The notes under the pieces were generated by a model. It had not been told where the DNA came from. It did not search any database and saw nothing but the letters and a program-made list of their open reading frames with translations. From Clostridium beijerinckii (GTDB lineage Bacteria; Bacillota; Clostridia; Clostridiales; Clostridiaceae), in the NCBI RefSeq assembly GCF_036699995.1, contig NZ_CP144906.1, positions 1,550,001-1,614,000 of the forward strand: a stretch of 64,000 nt of DNA, written 5' to 3'. The translations under genes were made by a program, and so were the position numbers. The first letter of the stretch is position 1. Each line of letters opens with the position of its first letter. This document shows positions 1 through 9,088 of this stretch, in pieces.

Positions 1-1
1 T

Positions 2-304
2 GCAAAAGGAGCAGGATTAGATGTTCAGACTATGCTTGATAGTATAAGTGAAGGTGCAGCGGGAAGTTGGCAAATGAAAAATATGGCTCCTCGTATGCTA
101 AAAGGAGATTTTGACCCTGGTTTTTATATAAAGCATTTTATTAAGGATATGAATTTAGCAATAGAAGAGTCTACGGATAATTCCATAAATTTAGGTGTAT
201 TAAATGAAGTGCTAAAAATGTATAAAACATTAGATAACGATAATTTGGGTGATCTAGGAACTCAAGGTCTTATTAAATATTACGAAAAGTATAGCAAAAA
301 TTAA
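2..304 (+). CDS. 3-hydroxyisobutyrate dehydrogenase-family oxidoreductase, C-terminal fragment
   Basis: The reading frame is already open at the left edge, so only the last 100 codons are visible and the true start lies outside the window. The visible part is the all-helical C-terminal domain of the beta-hydroxyacid dehydrogenase family (HIBADH/GarR type): a GSWQMKNMAPRML stretch, then FIKDMNLAIEES, which carries the conserved K..DL.LA-type helix, and a GDLGTQGLIKYYE end. Family members reduce 2-hydroxy-3-oxopropionate or oxidise 3-hydroxyisobutyrate with NAD(P). The substrate cannot be told from this fragment. A strong terminator-like hairpin follows, so it ends its own transcription unit. 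Confidence 0.75.
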   Translation, partial: AKGAGLDVQTMLDSISEGAAGSWQMKNMAPRMLKGDFDPGFYIKHFIKDMNLAIEESTDNSINLGVLNEVLKMYKTLDNDNLGDLGTQGLIKYYEKYSKN

Positions 305-344
305 TACTAAGAAATTATCTCTTAATAATTTTCTTTCTCTATCA

Positions 345-385
345 GAAGCAGTAAGTAAGAACTTCTTATTTACTGCTTCATTTTA
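345..385 (+). terminator. Terminator after the dehydrogenase fragment
   Basis: GAAGCAGTAAGTAAG pairs with CTTATTTACTGCTTC (one mismatch) over a 5-base loop and is followed by ATTTTAT. It separates the partial dehydrogenase from the cysteine desulfurase gene. Confidence 0.75.
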
Positions 386-531
386 TATATTTAAAAAAAT
401 ACTATGCAGGGATTATTTTTTTGTTATAATAAAACATGTATATTACATAGTAAGTTTATAAGATAATAAGGGAAGAATATATTTTAAATGGATCTTTAGA
501 CGTTTATAAACTTGAAAGGAAGAAGACTTAT

Positions 532-1680
532 ATGGAAGTTTATTTTGATAATAGTTCAACAACAAAGCCGCTTGGTGAGGTAATAGATGAAGTGAGTTTT
601 GGTATGAAGGAATTTTACGGAAATCCGTCTTCCTTACATAATTTAGGGTTGAAAAGTGAAAGAAAACTTAAAGAATGCAGAGGAATATTAGCTAAAACTA
701 TAAACGCAAGTGAAAATGAAATACATTTTACTTCGGGTGGAAGTGAAGGAAATAATTTAGTTCTAAAGGGGCTTTTGAAAAGTGGAACTCATCTTATTAC
801 AACTCCTTTTGAACATGCTTCTATTTTGAATACTATAAAGAAATTAGAAGAAAATAATATTAAAGTAACATTTTTAGAGATAAATGAAGATGGTAAGATT
901 AACTTAGAACAGCTAAAAAAAGCCATAACTAAGGAAACAGTATTGGTTTCAATAATGCATGTAAATAATGAGGTTGGAGTAATTCAAGATCTAAAAGAAA
1001 TAGGAGACATAATAAGAGCAAGCAGCAATAGAACTAAATTTCATGTTGATGCAGTTCAAAGCTATGGTAAATTACCTATAGATGTAAAGAAGATGAATAT
1101 AGATTTTCTAACAGTAAGTGCTCATAAGTTTCATGGACCTAAAGGTGTAGGGTTTATATATATAAAAAATACTAGTTCTTTATCACCGTTGATAGAAGGT
1201 GGATCTCAGGAGTTTGGAATAAGAGCGGGTACACAAAATATACCTGGAATTATGGGAATGGCTTTAGCTTCTAAGATTTCAAATGATAAAATGAAAGAAA
1301 ATTACGAAAAGGTATTTCAGATAAAGAAAAAATTCTTGGATAAATTAAGTAACATCGATAATATAAAGATAAACAGTTTATTAAATAGTGATTTTTCACC
1401 TTATATATTGAATGTTTCTTTCAGAGGTGTAAGAGGCGAAGTATTACTTCATTATTTAGAGGAATCAGGAATATATGTGTCTACAGGATCAGCGTGCTCT
1501 TCTAAAGAAAGAGAGAGAATTGGTGGCAGTTATGTATTAAAATCTTTAGGATTAACTAAGGATGAAATATCAGGAGGAATTAGATTTTCTTTTTCGGATG
1601 ACAATGATGAATCAGAGATAGATTATGTAGTAGACATTTTAGAAAAAGGACTTAAATTTTTAAGGAGGATAAAAAAATAA
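532..1680 (+). CDS. Cysteine desulfurase (NifS/IscS family)
   Basis: A PLP enzyme of 382 residues that removes sulfur from L-cysteine to give alanine and an enzyme persulfide. The start MEVYFDNSSTT is the usual N-terminus of the family, SAHKFHGPKG carries the PLP lysine (K199), and STGSACSS holds the persulfide cysteine (C322) in the mobile loop. The stop codon overlaps the ATG of thiI (TAATG), so the two genes are translationally coupled. The neighbour suggests this copy feeds persulfide to ThiI for tRNA 4-thiouridine rather than to a Suf/Isc scaffold. Start ATG is supported by a GGAAGAAG ribosome binding site. I leave the symbol empty because several iscS/nifS paralogues are usual in clostridia. 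Confidence 0.92.
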   Translation: MEVYFDNSSTTKPLGEVIDEVSFGMKEFYGNPSSLHNLGLKSERKLKECRGILAKTINASENEIHFTSGGSEGNNLVLKGLLKSGTHLITTPFEHASILNTIKKLEENNIKVTFLEINEDGKINLEQLKKAITKETVLVSIMHVNNEVGVIQDLKEIGDIIRASSNRTKFHVDAVQSYGKLPIDVKKMNIDFLTVSAHKFHGPKGVGFIYIKNTSSLSPLIEGGSQEFGIRAGTQNIPGIMGMALASKISNDKMKENYEKVFQIKKKFLDKLSNIDNIKINSLLNSDFSPYILNVSFRGVRGEVLLHYLEESGIYVSTGSACSSKERERIGGSYVLKSLGLTKDEISGGIRFSFSDDNDESEIDYVVDILEKGLKFLRRIKK

Positions 1681-2837
1681 TGAGAGAACTTATTTTAGTA
1701 AAGTATGCACCAGAAATATTTTTAAAGGGGTTAAACAGAGGTAAATTTGAAAGAAAATTAAGAGATAATATAGCTAAAAAGCTTGATGGTATAAAAGCTG
1801 AATTTATACACGACAGTGGAAGATATTTCATAAAAACTGATGAAATAGAAGAAAGTATTAATAGGATAAGTAAAGTTTTTGGGATACTTGAAGTATGTTT
1901 AGTTAGAGAAGTTGACATAGATTTTAATAGTATACAAGAGGTTGCGTTAGAAAAGGTTAGACAATCAGAAGGAAATACTTTTAAGATTAATACAAATAGA
2001 GCTAATAAAAAATTTGAATTGAATTCTATGGAAGTTTCAAGGAAAGTAGGAGCATATGTTCTTACTAATTTAGACGGAGAAATAAATGTTGATGTTAAAA
2101 ATCCAGATATTTTAATAAATATTGAAATAAGAAATAATTATGCTTATGTTTGGGCAAATACTGATATAACAAAGGGCGCAGCAGGTCTTCCGTATGGAAT
2201 GAATGGTAGCACAATGTTAATGTTATCTGGTGGTATCGATTCGCCAGTGGCAGGATACATGATGGCTAAAAGAGGTGTTGAAGTAAGTTGTGTTTATTAT
2301 CACAGTCACCCATATACATCGGAAAGAGCAAAGGATAAAGTTAAAGATTTAGCAAAAATTTTAGCTCAATATACAGAAAAAATTAATTTGTACATAGTTC
2401 CTTTTACAGATATACAAATGGAAATTATAAATAAATGTAGAGAAGATGAACTTACAATAATAATGAGAAGATTTATGATGAGGATAGCATGTAAACTTGC
2501 AGATAAGTATGGAATAAATTCAGTAAGTACAGGAGAAAGCATAGGTCAAGTTGCAAGTCAGACCATGGATGGTCTTATTGTAAGTGATAATTGTGCAGAT
2601 AGACCATCATTTAGGCCATTAATTGCAATGGATAAAACAGATATAATGGAAATAGCAAGAAAAATAGGAACATATGAGACTTCAATTTTACCTTATGAAG
2701 ACTGTTGTACAATATTTGTTCCAAAGCATCCGAAGACAAATCCAAAGCTTGATGCAATAATAAAAGAAGAAGAAAAATTAAATGTGGATGAATTAGTACA
2801 AAAATCAATTGAAAATATTGAAGTTGTAACATTTTAA
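1680..2837 (+). CDS. thiI: tRNA 4-thiouridine synthase ThiI
   Basis: Catalyses ATP-dependent sulfur transfer to U8 of tRNA, and in some species to ThiS for thiamine. The N-terminal ~165 residues are the ferredoxin-like plus THUMP region. A PP-loop motif SGGIDSPVAGY begins at residue 183, and SVSTGESIGQVASQT is the second ThiI signature. At 385 residues it ends after the adenylation domain and lacks the C-terminal rhodanese domain of the E. coli enzyme, as is usual in Firmicutes, where a dedicated cysteine desulfurase supplies the persulfide. That partner is the gene directly upstream, overlapping by one base. Confidence 0.95.
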   Translation: MRELILVKYAPEIFLKGLNRGKFERKLRDNIAKKLDGIKAEFIHDSGRYFIKTDEIEESINRISKVFGILEVCLVREVDIDFNSIQEVALEKVRQSEGNTFKINTNRANKKFELNSMEVSRKVGAYVLTNLDGEINVDVKNPDILINIEIRNNYAYVWANTDITKGAAGLPYGMNGSTMLMLSGGIDSPVAGYMMAKRGVEVSCVYYHSHPYTSERAKDKVKDLAKILAQYTEKINLYIVPFTDIQMEIINKCREDELTIIMRRFMMRIACKLADKYGINSVSTGESIGQVASQTMDGLIVSDNCADRPSFRPLIAMDKTDIMEIARKIGTYETSILPYEDCCTIFVPKHPKTNPKLDAIIKEEEKLNVDELVQKSIENIEVVTF

Positions 2838-2838
2838 A

Positions 2839-2878
2839 AAAATACCTCAGGTTTATTTTACCTGAGGTATTTTTTTTA
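2839..2878. terminator. Bidirectional terminator between thiI and the DUF1275 gene
   Basis: AATACCTCAGG and CCTGAGGTATT form a perfect stem with an A run on the left and a T run on the right, so it can stop transcription on either strand. The two flanking genes converge on it. Confidence 0.85.
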
Positions 2879-2896
2879 TATACTTTAAATGCTATT

Positions 2897-3646
2897 CTAA
2901 GTTTCATTTGTTATTTGTTCTTTGGAGCTATGGTCAAAAATATATTTATCAACGCTAAACAAGCCTACTGAAATAATTAATATTACTACAGCAAACCAAA
3001 TTGATTTACCGCCAACGTGTAAAGTTAAGATTCCGCCTAAATAAGCTCCAACAATAAAGAAAAATATTATAACTAAGTAGCGGATACTTTTGAAAGCAAG
3101 TTTTTTATCTTTTTCTATAAATGCTTTATAAGCAGCTTGAGATGCAGAACGCAAATTACCTGTGCACATAGCCGTACTATATGGAGAGTCAATCAGTTTT
3201 CCAAAAGATGCGATTTGAACTGATGACACAAATGAAATTGGAACTGTTACAAATATGTGTGGTACTGTAGTTGGTATAAATCCTATAATAAAAAGTACAA
3301 TAATTTCACTGATTAGAATTATACGTTCTGCATTCGTAGCAAAAGTCATTGATGGAACTTTAATATCTTTTATCCTTTCGGTAAATATCACCCCGAGCAC
3401 GAATGCTAAAATAGGTAGTAAAGCTGTAATTGCTTGGCCAGAATTTCTCTTCGTAAGAGCTATTCCAAGTAAAACAAGGTTACCAGTTTGAGCATTAGCA
3501 AAAACTTCACCTCTGCAGACAAAGGTGTAAGCATCTAAGAAACCTCCAACAATTGCAAGGAGAATACCAAGACGTACTGATTCAGAAGTTTTGGTATGGA
3601 TGTGCATTTTTTTTATTGCGTTTATGTGTATATCTTTAGTAATCAA
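2897..3646 (-). CDS. DUF1275 (YoaK-family) membrane protein
   Basis: A 249-residue integral membrane protein with about six hydrophobic segments. The N-terminal pattern GILLAIVGGFLDAYTF followed by GEVFANAQTGNLVLLG is the hallmark of the DUF1275/YoaK family, whose transport function is not established. The start is a TTG at 3646 preceded by AGGAG ten bases upstream; the alternative in-frame ATG (MHIHTK) lacks as good a site. The gene is alone on the minus strand between thiI and the his operon and shares the bidirectional terminator with thiI. Confidence 0.85.
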   Translation of the reverse strand: MITKDIHINAIKKMHIHTKTSESVRLGILLAIVGGFLDAYTFVCRGEVFANAQTGNLVLLGIALTKRNSGQAITALLPILAFVLGVIFTERIKDIKVPSMTFATNAERIILISEIIVLFIIGFIPTTVPHIFVTVPISFVSSVQIASFGKLIDSPYSTAMCTGNLRSASQAAYKAFIEKDKKLAFKSIRYLVIIFFFIVGAYLGGILTLHVGGKSIWFAVVILIISVGLFSVDKYIFDHSSKEQITNET

Positions 3647-3808
3647 TGTAAAAAGTCTCCTTTCAATATATTTCCAGTATTAAAAATACTTTTATAAATA
3701 AACTATTATATTATAACACTAATTTCTATATAGTTAAAATTAAGGATATAAGAATATTTAACATATAACTTATAAATAATTATAAACGCATAAAAGCTTT
3801 TGAAATTA

Positions 3809-3837
3809 TTGACATGGTAGAAAAAATAAGTTATCAT
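3809..3837 (+). promoter_or_regulatory. Promoter of the histidine operon
   Basis: TTGACA and TATCAT are separated by exactly 17 bases. The predicted start is near 3844, about 80 bases before hisZ. It is the best sigma-A match in the 276-base gap upstream of the operon. Confidence 0.7.
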
Positions 3838-3851
3838 AAATTAAATGATAA

Positions 3852-3865
3852 TTTAGCGCGCTAAA
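3852..3865. promoter_or_regulatory. Perfect palindrome at the his promoter, probable repressor operator
   Basis: TTTAGCGCGCTAAA is a perfect 14-bp palindrome, striking in such AT-rich DNA. It lies at about +8 to +21 of the predicted his transcript, where a bound protein would block initiation or early elongation. No T-box features are present in the leader, so repressor control is a reasonable inference. Histidine regulons of Firmicutes are in several cases controlled by a TrpR-like HisR/YerC protein, which is the first candidate. Confidence 0.55.
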
Positions 3866-3922
3866 CTGATAAAATGATAAAATGATATAGAGGTTAAGCA
3901 ATAAGAATAGGTGGGGTGGAAA

Positions 3923-5068
3923 ATGAATAAGAAGAACATACTTCCAGAAGGAACAAGGGATTTAGTATTAGATGAATGTGCAGTAAAACGTATTTTAGAA
4001 AAAGACATTGATAAGCTTTTTGAAAAATGGGGATATAAAGAAGTTATAACACCGACGCTGGAGTTTTATGAAACTTTCAACTATAATTCACAAACTCTAA
4101 GAGAAGAAGATATGTACAAGTTCTTCGATAATAGGGGGCGTATATTAATTTTGAGGCCAGATATGACAATTCCAATAGCAAGAGTTGTGGAAACTAAGCT
4201 CAAAGATGTAGAATTACCAATAAAGCTTAGGTATACCTCGAATGTTTTTAGAGTTCACGCAAGTCTTGGAGGAAAGAGGAATGAATATACAGATTGCGGT
4301 GTTGAATTTATAGGACTTGAAGATGAAAAATCTGATTTGGAAATATTAGTATTGGCATTAGAAGCTTTGAAGAAATTAGGATTAAATGATTTTAAGCTTG
4401 AAATAGGAAATATCGGTTTTTTTAATGGGGCATTCAAAAATTTAGAAATAAAGCAGGAATATAAAGAGGCCATTGCGCAGTTTATAGAAGATAAAAATAT
4501 GAAAAGTTTAGAGGATTACTTAGAGGATTTAGATATAAAGGAAGAGTATAAGGCATTTTTTAATAAGTTGCCTTGGATGTTTGGAGATAAACAGATCTTG
4601 GAAGAGGCTAAAAAATTAGCATTTAATGAAGAGATAAGAAAAAATCTTGATTATTTAGAGGCGCTATACTATGAATTAGATTTGTTGGGCTATGGTAAAA
4701 ATGTGACGTTTGATTTAGGGATGGTTCCGAGACTGAATTATTACACAGGAATTATTTTTAGAGGTTATGGAGAAGGTGTTGGCAATACATTGTTGAGAGG
4801 TGGGCGATATGATAATTTAATTGAGCTCTCAAAAAAATGTGTTCCAGCAGTAGGATTTTCGATAGATATTGATGCTGTGATTCCAACTGTAAAGTTCAAT
4901 AAAATAGCAAGTGAAAAGGAAAATATATATAAGATATACTATAATAAAAATGCTAGAATTGAAGCTATTAAAAAAAGTGAAGAGTTTAGAAATCAAGGGT
5001 ATATTGTTGATTTATTACCAAATGAAGATGTAAAAGAAATAAAAGTAGTTAAGGGTGGGGAATATTAA
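3923..5068 (+). CDS. hisZ: ATP phosphoribosyltransferase regulatory subunit HisZ
   Basis: A catalytically inactive relative of histidyl-tRNA synthetase that forms a complex with short-form HisG and makes it sensitive to histidine. The class II synthetase fold is visible in LPEGTRDL near the N-terminus, ILRPDMTIPIAR (motif 2 region) and GLEDEKSDLEILVLALEALK. The end is short and lacks a full anticodon-binding domain. I take the ATG at 3923 because AGGTGGGGTGG lies just upstream; the frame could also open at a GTG at 3911, but that codon is inside the ribosome binding site. It is the first gene of the his operon, two bases ahead of hisG. Confidence 0.93.
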   Translation: MNKKNILPEGTRDLVLDECAVKRILEKDIDKLFEKWGYKEVITPTLEFYETFNYNSQTLREEDMYKFFDNRGRILILRPDMTIPIARVVETKLKDVELPIKLRYTSNVFRVHASLGGKRNEYTDCGVEFIGLEDEKSDLEILVLALEALKKLGLNDFKLEIGNIGFFNGAFKNLEIKQEYKEAIAQFIEDKNMKSLEDYLEDLDIKEEYKAFFNKLPWMFGDKQILEEAKKLAFNEEIRKNLDYLEALYYELDLLGYGKNVTFDLGMVPRLNYYTGIIFRGYGEGVGNTLLRGGRYDNLIELSKKCVPAVGFSIDIDAVIPTVKFNKIASEKENIYKIYYNKNARIEAIKKSEEFRNQGYIVDLLPNEDVKEIKVVKGGEY

Positions 5069-5070
5069 AA

Positions 5071-5700
5071 ATGAGCATAAGCATAGCATTAACAAAGGGA
5101 AGATTAGAAGAAGAAACCATAAAGATCTTAGATAAGGCTAAATTCGATCCTTCAGAATTAAAAAATAAAGGTAGAAAACTTGTGTTTAAAGATAAAACGC
5201 AGGATATAAATTATTTTTTGGTAAAGGCAGCAGATTCAATAACTTATGTTGAACATGGAGTAGCTGATCTTGGAGTTGTTGGAAAAGATACTATTTTGGA
5301 AAGTGATAATAATTGCTATGAAGTTTTGGATTTAGGATTTGGAAAGTGTGGATTTATAGTAGCATCATTACCAGAAAGTGATATTTTCAAAAAGGTTGGT
5401 CATATAAAAATAGGAAGTAAATATCCAAAAGTTGCAAAGGATTATTTTAAAAAGAAAGGGATGGATGTAGAAGTTATAAAAATAGAGGGCTCAGTAGAAC
5501 TTGCACCAATATTAGGCCTATGCGATGGAATTGTGGATATCATGGAAACCGGAACAACTTTAAAGGAAAATGGTTTAGTTGTTATAGATAGGATTTGTGA
5601 AATAAGTGCTAGATTGATAGTGAATAAAGCTAGTTTTAAAATGAAGCAGAATGAAATATGGGATTTTATAGATAGGATTAAGAAAGTGATTAATAATTGA
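5071..5700 (+). CDS. hisG: ATP phosphoribosyltransferase, short form HisG
   Basis: Catalyses the first committed step of histidine synthesis, condensing ATP and PRPP to phosphoribosyl-ATP. At 209 residues it is the short form without the C-terminal regulatory domain and needs HisZ, encoded just upstream. ALTKGRL at the N-terminus, ADLGVVGKDT and the PRPP-binding IVDIMETGTTLKENGL are the expected motifs. A 131-base gap with no visible terminator separates it from hisD. Confidence 0.95.
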   Translation: MSISIALTKGRLEEETIKILDKAKFDPSELKNKGRKLVFKDKTQDINYFLVKAADSITYVEHGVADLGVVGKDTILESDNNCYEVLDLGFGKCGFIVASLPESDIFKKVGHIKIGSKYPKVAKDYFKKKGMDVEVIKIEGSVELAPILGLCDGIVDIMETGTTLKENGLVVIDRICEISARLIVNKASFKMKQNEIWDFIDRIKKVINN

Positions 5701-5831
5701 CAAAATTCGTGAGATGTTGATAAAATTGATTATGATATCTTGAGTAATTAATAAAAAATAATAAATAAAATTTAAAGAGTATTTTTTGTTGTTATTACTT
5801 TTTATCAAGTCAAAGGGGGGCTATTAATTAT

Positions 5832-7130
5832 ATGTTAAATTTAATGGAGATTACTGAGAGTAATAAAGAAAGCTTAATTAGTGAACTTAAAGGTAGAGTT
5901 ACAGAAACAGAACAAGAGATAATCTCAAGTGTAAACAGTATTCTATCAAGAGTGAAAAAAGATGGGGATAAAGCTTTATTTGAACTTACGAAGTCATTTG
6001 ATAAGGTTGAACTTGAAACTTTAGAAGTGTCAACTCTTGAAATTGATGAATGTTTTAATAAAGCGGAGAAAGAGTTCATTGAAGCATTAGAAGAAGCTAA
6101 AGCAAATATAAAGGAGTATCACGAAAAACAAAAATCAAATGGATTTTTAATGACAAAAGATAAAGGAGTATACCTAGGGCAGAGAGTATTGCCTTTAGAA
6201 AGAGTTGGAGTTTATGTCCCTGGTGGAACCGCTGCTTATCCATCATCAGTGCTTATGAATGTAATACCTGCAAAAGTAGCAGGAGTAGATGAAATTATTA
6301 TGGTAACTCCACCAGATAAAAATGGAGGGATTAATCCATATATTGGAGTGGCTGCGAGAATAGCAGGAATTAATAAAATATATAAAGTTGGAGGAGCACA
6401 AGCTGTTGCGGCTTTGGCTTATGGAACAGAAAGCATTAAAAAGGTTGATAAAATTGTTGGACCAGGAAATATATTTGTTGCTACTGCAAAGAAATTGGTA
6501 TTTGGAGAAGTTGATATAGATATGATTGCAGGGCCTAGTGAAATATTGGTTATTGCTGATGAAAAATCTAATCCGAGTTTTGTAGCAGCAGATTTAATGT
6601 CACAGGCAGAGCATGATAAATTAGCATCATCAATATTAATCACAACATCAAAAGAATTACACAAAAGAGTTGAGATGGAGTTGGAACGACAAGTAAAGAC
6701 TCTTGAAAGAGAAGAAATAATAAGAACTTCTCTTAAAAACTTTGGAAGCACAATAATTTGCAGAACAATAGAAGAATGTATTGACATTTCTAATTCTATA
6801 GCGCCAGAGCATTTAGAACTAATGGTAGATGATCCAATGAAATATTTAGGTATGGTTAGAAATGCAGGGTCTGTATTTTTAGGAAGATACTGTCCAGAGC
6901 CTATAGGAGACTATTTTGGAGGAACAAATCATGTATTACCTACAAGTGGTACAGCAAGGTTTTTTTCACCGTTATCAGTTGATAGTTTTATAAAAAAATC
7001 TTCTTTCATTTATTATTCAGAAGAAGCACTTATGGAAAATGGAGAAAAAATTATAACATTAGCAAGCAAGGAAGGACTTACAGCTCATGCTAATTCTGTG
7101 AAAGTGAGATTAGAGAATGGGAACTTATAA
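5832..7130 (+). CDS. hisD: Histidinol dehydrogenase HisD
   Basis: Zinc enzyme that oxidises L-histidinol to L-histidine in two NAD-dependent steps. The 432-residue length is typical. Visible signatures are VPGGTAAYPSSVLMN, the metal and base residues in SQAEHDKLAS, APEHLEL, and EPIGDYFGGTNHVLPT. The ribosome binding site is an unusually strong AAAGGGGGG run 11 bases before the ATG. The 3' end overlaps hisC by 14 bases. Confidence 0.96.
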   Translation: MLNLMEITESNKESLISELKGRVTETEQEIISSVNSILSRVKKDGDKALFELTKSFDKVELETLEVSTLEIDECFNKAEKEFIEALEEAKANIKEYHEKQKSNGFLMTKDKGVYLGQRVLPLERVGVYVPGGTAAYPSSVLMNVIPAKVAGVDEIIMVTPPDKNGGINPYIGVAARIAGINKIYKVGGAQAVAALAYGTESIKKVDKIVGPGNIFVATAKKLVFGEVDIDMIAGPSEILVIADEKSNPSFVAADLMSQAEHDKLASSILITTSKELHKRVEMELERQVKTLEREEIIRTSLKNFGSTIICRTIEECIDISNSIAPEHLELMVDDPMKYLGMVRNAGSVFLGRYCPEPIGDYFGGTNHVLPTSGTARFFSPLSVDSFIKKSSFIYYSEEALMENGEKIITLASKEGLTAHANSVKVRLENGNL

Positions 7131-8157
7131 TGAGTATATAAATTCGTATGATGAGTATACAATAAATCTAGATAGCAATGAAATTTATCTAGAGATGGAC
7201 CCAAAGATACTAATGAAAATGAAATCTTGCTTAACTAATGTACTTTTCCATAGGTATCCTACAAATGAGATGACTACCATTAAAGAATTATATGCAAATT
7301 ATGCAAATATAGAGAGCAAAAATATAATTGTAGGAAATGGGTCTGATGAAATGCTTGAACTTGTTGTAAGTAAGGCTATTAAAAATGGAAAGAAGGCATT
7401 AACTCTAGGACCAGATTTTACAATGTATGATTTTTTTGTTTCAAGATTTGGTGGAGAATTAAAGAAATATGATATAGGCAAAACTATGAATTTTAATGTT
7501 CAGGAATTTATAAATATAGGAAAACAAGAAGCCGTAGATCTAATTATTTTTTCAAATCCCAATAATCCTACTGGAATTGGAATAGAGTTAGAAGATATAG
7601 TTAGTATTTTAGAAGTTTTTAAAAATACAGTTGTTCTTGTGGATGAGGCTTATTATGAGTTCTACGGAAAATCAATGATTCCATATATAAATAAATATAA
7701 AAATTTGGTTGTTACAAGAACCTTGTCAAAGGCTTGGGGGCTTGCATCGTTGAGAGTAGGATTTTTGATAACTCATGAGAATAATATTTCTGAATTATTA
7801 AATTATAAAATTCCGTATACAATAAGTTCGTTTTCGCAAAATTTAGCCTCAATGGCTTTGAGATATCCAGAAAATGTCGTTAAAAATGCAAAACAAATAG
7901 TTAAACAAAGAGAAGAATTATATGAGAATTTAAAAGAGATTGAAAAAAACGCTGCAATGAAAATACAATTCTATCCGTCAAAGGGAAACTACATTTTTGG
8001 ACGAACACCTCATAAGGAAGCTCTTATTAAGGGACTTGAGAGTAATGGGATAATAATTAGAAATTTTAATGATGACAGCTTCAGAATTACAGTTGGCTCA
8101 CCAATGCAAAATAGGAAAGTAGTTGAAGGAATAAAGAAGATTTTTATATATGTATAA
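7117..8157 (+). CDS. hisC: Histidinol-phosphate aminotransferase HisC
   Basis: PLP-dependent class I/II aminotransferase converting imidazole acetol phosphate and glutamate to histidinol phosphate. SNPNNPTG, LVDEAYYEF and the PLP-lysine segment TRTLSKAWGLASLRVG (K205) are visible. The 346-residue protein starts inside the end of hisD, with only a weak ribosome binding site, which suggests translational coupling. A 216-base gap follows before hisB. Confidence 0.95.
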   Translation: MGTYNEYINSYDEYTINLDSNEIYLEMDPKILMKMKSCLTNVLFHRYPTNEMTTIKELYANYANIESKNIIVGNGSDEMLELVVSKAIKNGKKALTLGPDFTMYDFFVSRFGGELKKYDIGKTMNFNVQEFINIGKQEAVDLIIFSNPNNPTGIGIELEDIVSILEVFKNTVVLVDEAYYEFYGKSMIPYINKYKNLVVTRTLSKAWGLASLRVGFLITHENNISELLNYKIPYTISSFSQNLASMALRYPENVVKNAKQIVKQREELYENLKEIEKNAAMKIQFYPSKGNYIFGRTPHKEALIKGLESNGIIIRNFNDDSFRITVGSPMQNRKVVEGIKKIFIYV

Positions 8158-8270
8158 ATACTGGCATATTTAGGAAAGTGATAAGTTGGTATGTTGATTT
8201 ATTTAAATGGATAATCTTCTGCCCAATAAAAAATAATCATATCATCTGCATATTATTTTCTTAGATATGC

Positions 8271-8299
8271 TTGACTATAGAAAGATTATGTTTTATATA
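8271..8299 (+). promoter_or_regulatory. Possible internal promoter before hisB
   Basis: TTGACT and TATATA with 17-base spacing in the 216-base hisC-hisB gap. The gap holds no gene or clear terminator. The match is moderate, and the operon may simply be read through. Confidence 0.35.
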
Positions 8300-8373
8300 G
8301 GTATTATTAATATATAGAATTCTTTTGGAACACTATATTTAAAATACAATTATTCGTTTTAAGGAGAATTAGT

Positions 8374-8961
8374 ATGTCAGATAGAAGCTCAAGAAGAGAA
8401 AGAATAACTAAAGAAACTAGTGTTAGGGTAGAAATTGACTTAGATGGAAACGGGAATAGTGAAATAAATACAGGGATTGGATTTCTAGACCATATGTTAA
8501 CTTTGTTTTCATTTAATAGTAAGGTTGACTTGAATGTATTTGCTAAAGGTGATTCATATGTATGTGATCATCATACGATAGAAGACATCGGAATAACATT
8601 AGGGGAAGCATTCAAAGAATCACTAGGAGATAAGCATGGAATAAACAGATATGGAACTTTTTATGTACCAATGGATGAAACGCTTGCTTTAGCGTCAATT
8701 GATGTGAGCAATAGACCTTTTTTGGTTTTTGATTGTGATTTTAAGAGAGAAAAAGTTGGAGAAATGTCAACTGAAATGGTGGTTGAATTTTTCAGAGCCT
8801 TTGCATTTAATGCCGGAATAACACTTCATTTAAAAGTTTTATACGGTGAAAATGATCATCATAAAATAGAAGCCTTATTTAAAGCTTTTGGAAGAGCAAT
8901 TAAAGAAGCTATATCTAGAAGTAGTGACAATGATATACCATCTACTAAAGGAAGTTTATAA
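8374..8961 (+). CDS. hisB: Imidazoleglycerol-phosphate dehydratase HisB
   Basis: Dehydrates imidazole glycerol phosphate to imidazole acetol phosphate. It is the monofunctional form (195 residues) without the phosphatase domain found in enterobacteria. Metal-binding motifs [16 protein letters not shown] and [17 protein letters not shown] are present, as is the C-terminal PSTKG. ATG is preceded by AAGGAGAA. Because HisB carries no phosphatase, histidinol-phosphate phosphatase must be encoded elsewhere. Confidence 0.96.
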   Translation: MSDRSSRRERITKETSVRVEIDLDGNGNSEINTGIGFLDHMLTLFSFNSKVDLNVFAKGDSYVCDHHTIEDIGITLGEAFKESLGDKHGINRYGTFYVPMDETLALASIDVSNRPFLVFDCDFKREKVGEMSTEMVVEFFRAFAFNAGITLHLKVLYGENDHHKIEALFKAFGRAIKEAISRSSDNDIPSTKGSL

Positions 8962-9088
8962 AAAATTATAAAAAAGAAAAATGAATAATTATGATTATTA
9001 ATAAGATATTTATAAAATTTGGGGAATAGAGATGTTAATTTATCATTTGTTATTCATTTTAATCTTTATTATAGGAGGGGGTTATATA

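Noticed and set aside
3650..3922. T-box or histidine attenuator in the his leader
   Set aside because: No AGGGTGGNACCGCG-type core, no specifier stem and no terminator hairpin between promoter and hisZ.
9032..9088. N-terminal hydrophobic extension of HisH
   Set aside because: A strong ribosome binding site lies inside it directly before ATG 9089, and the family does not have such an extension.
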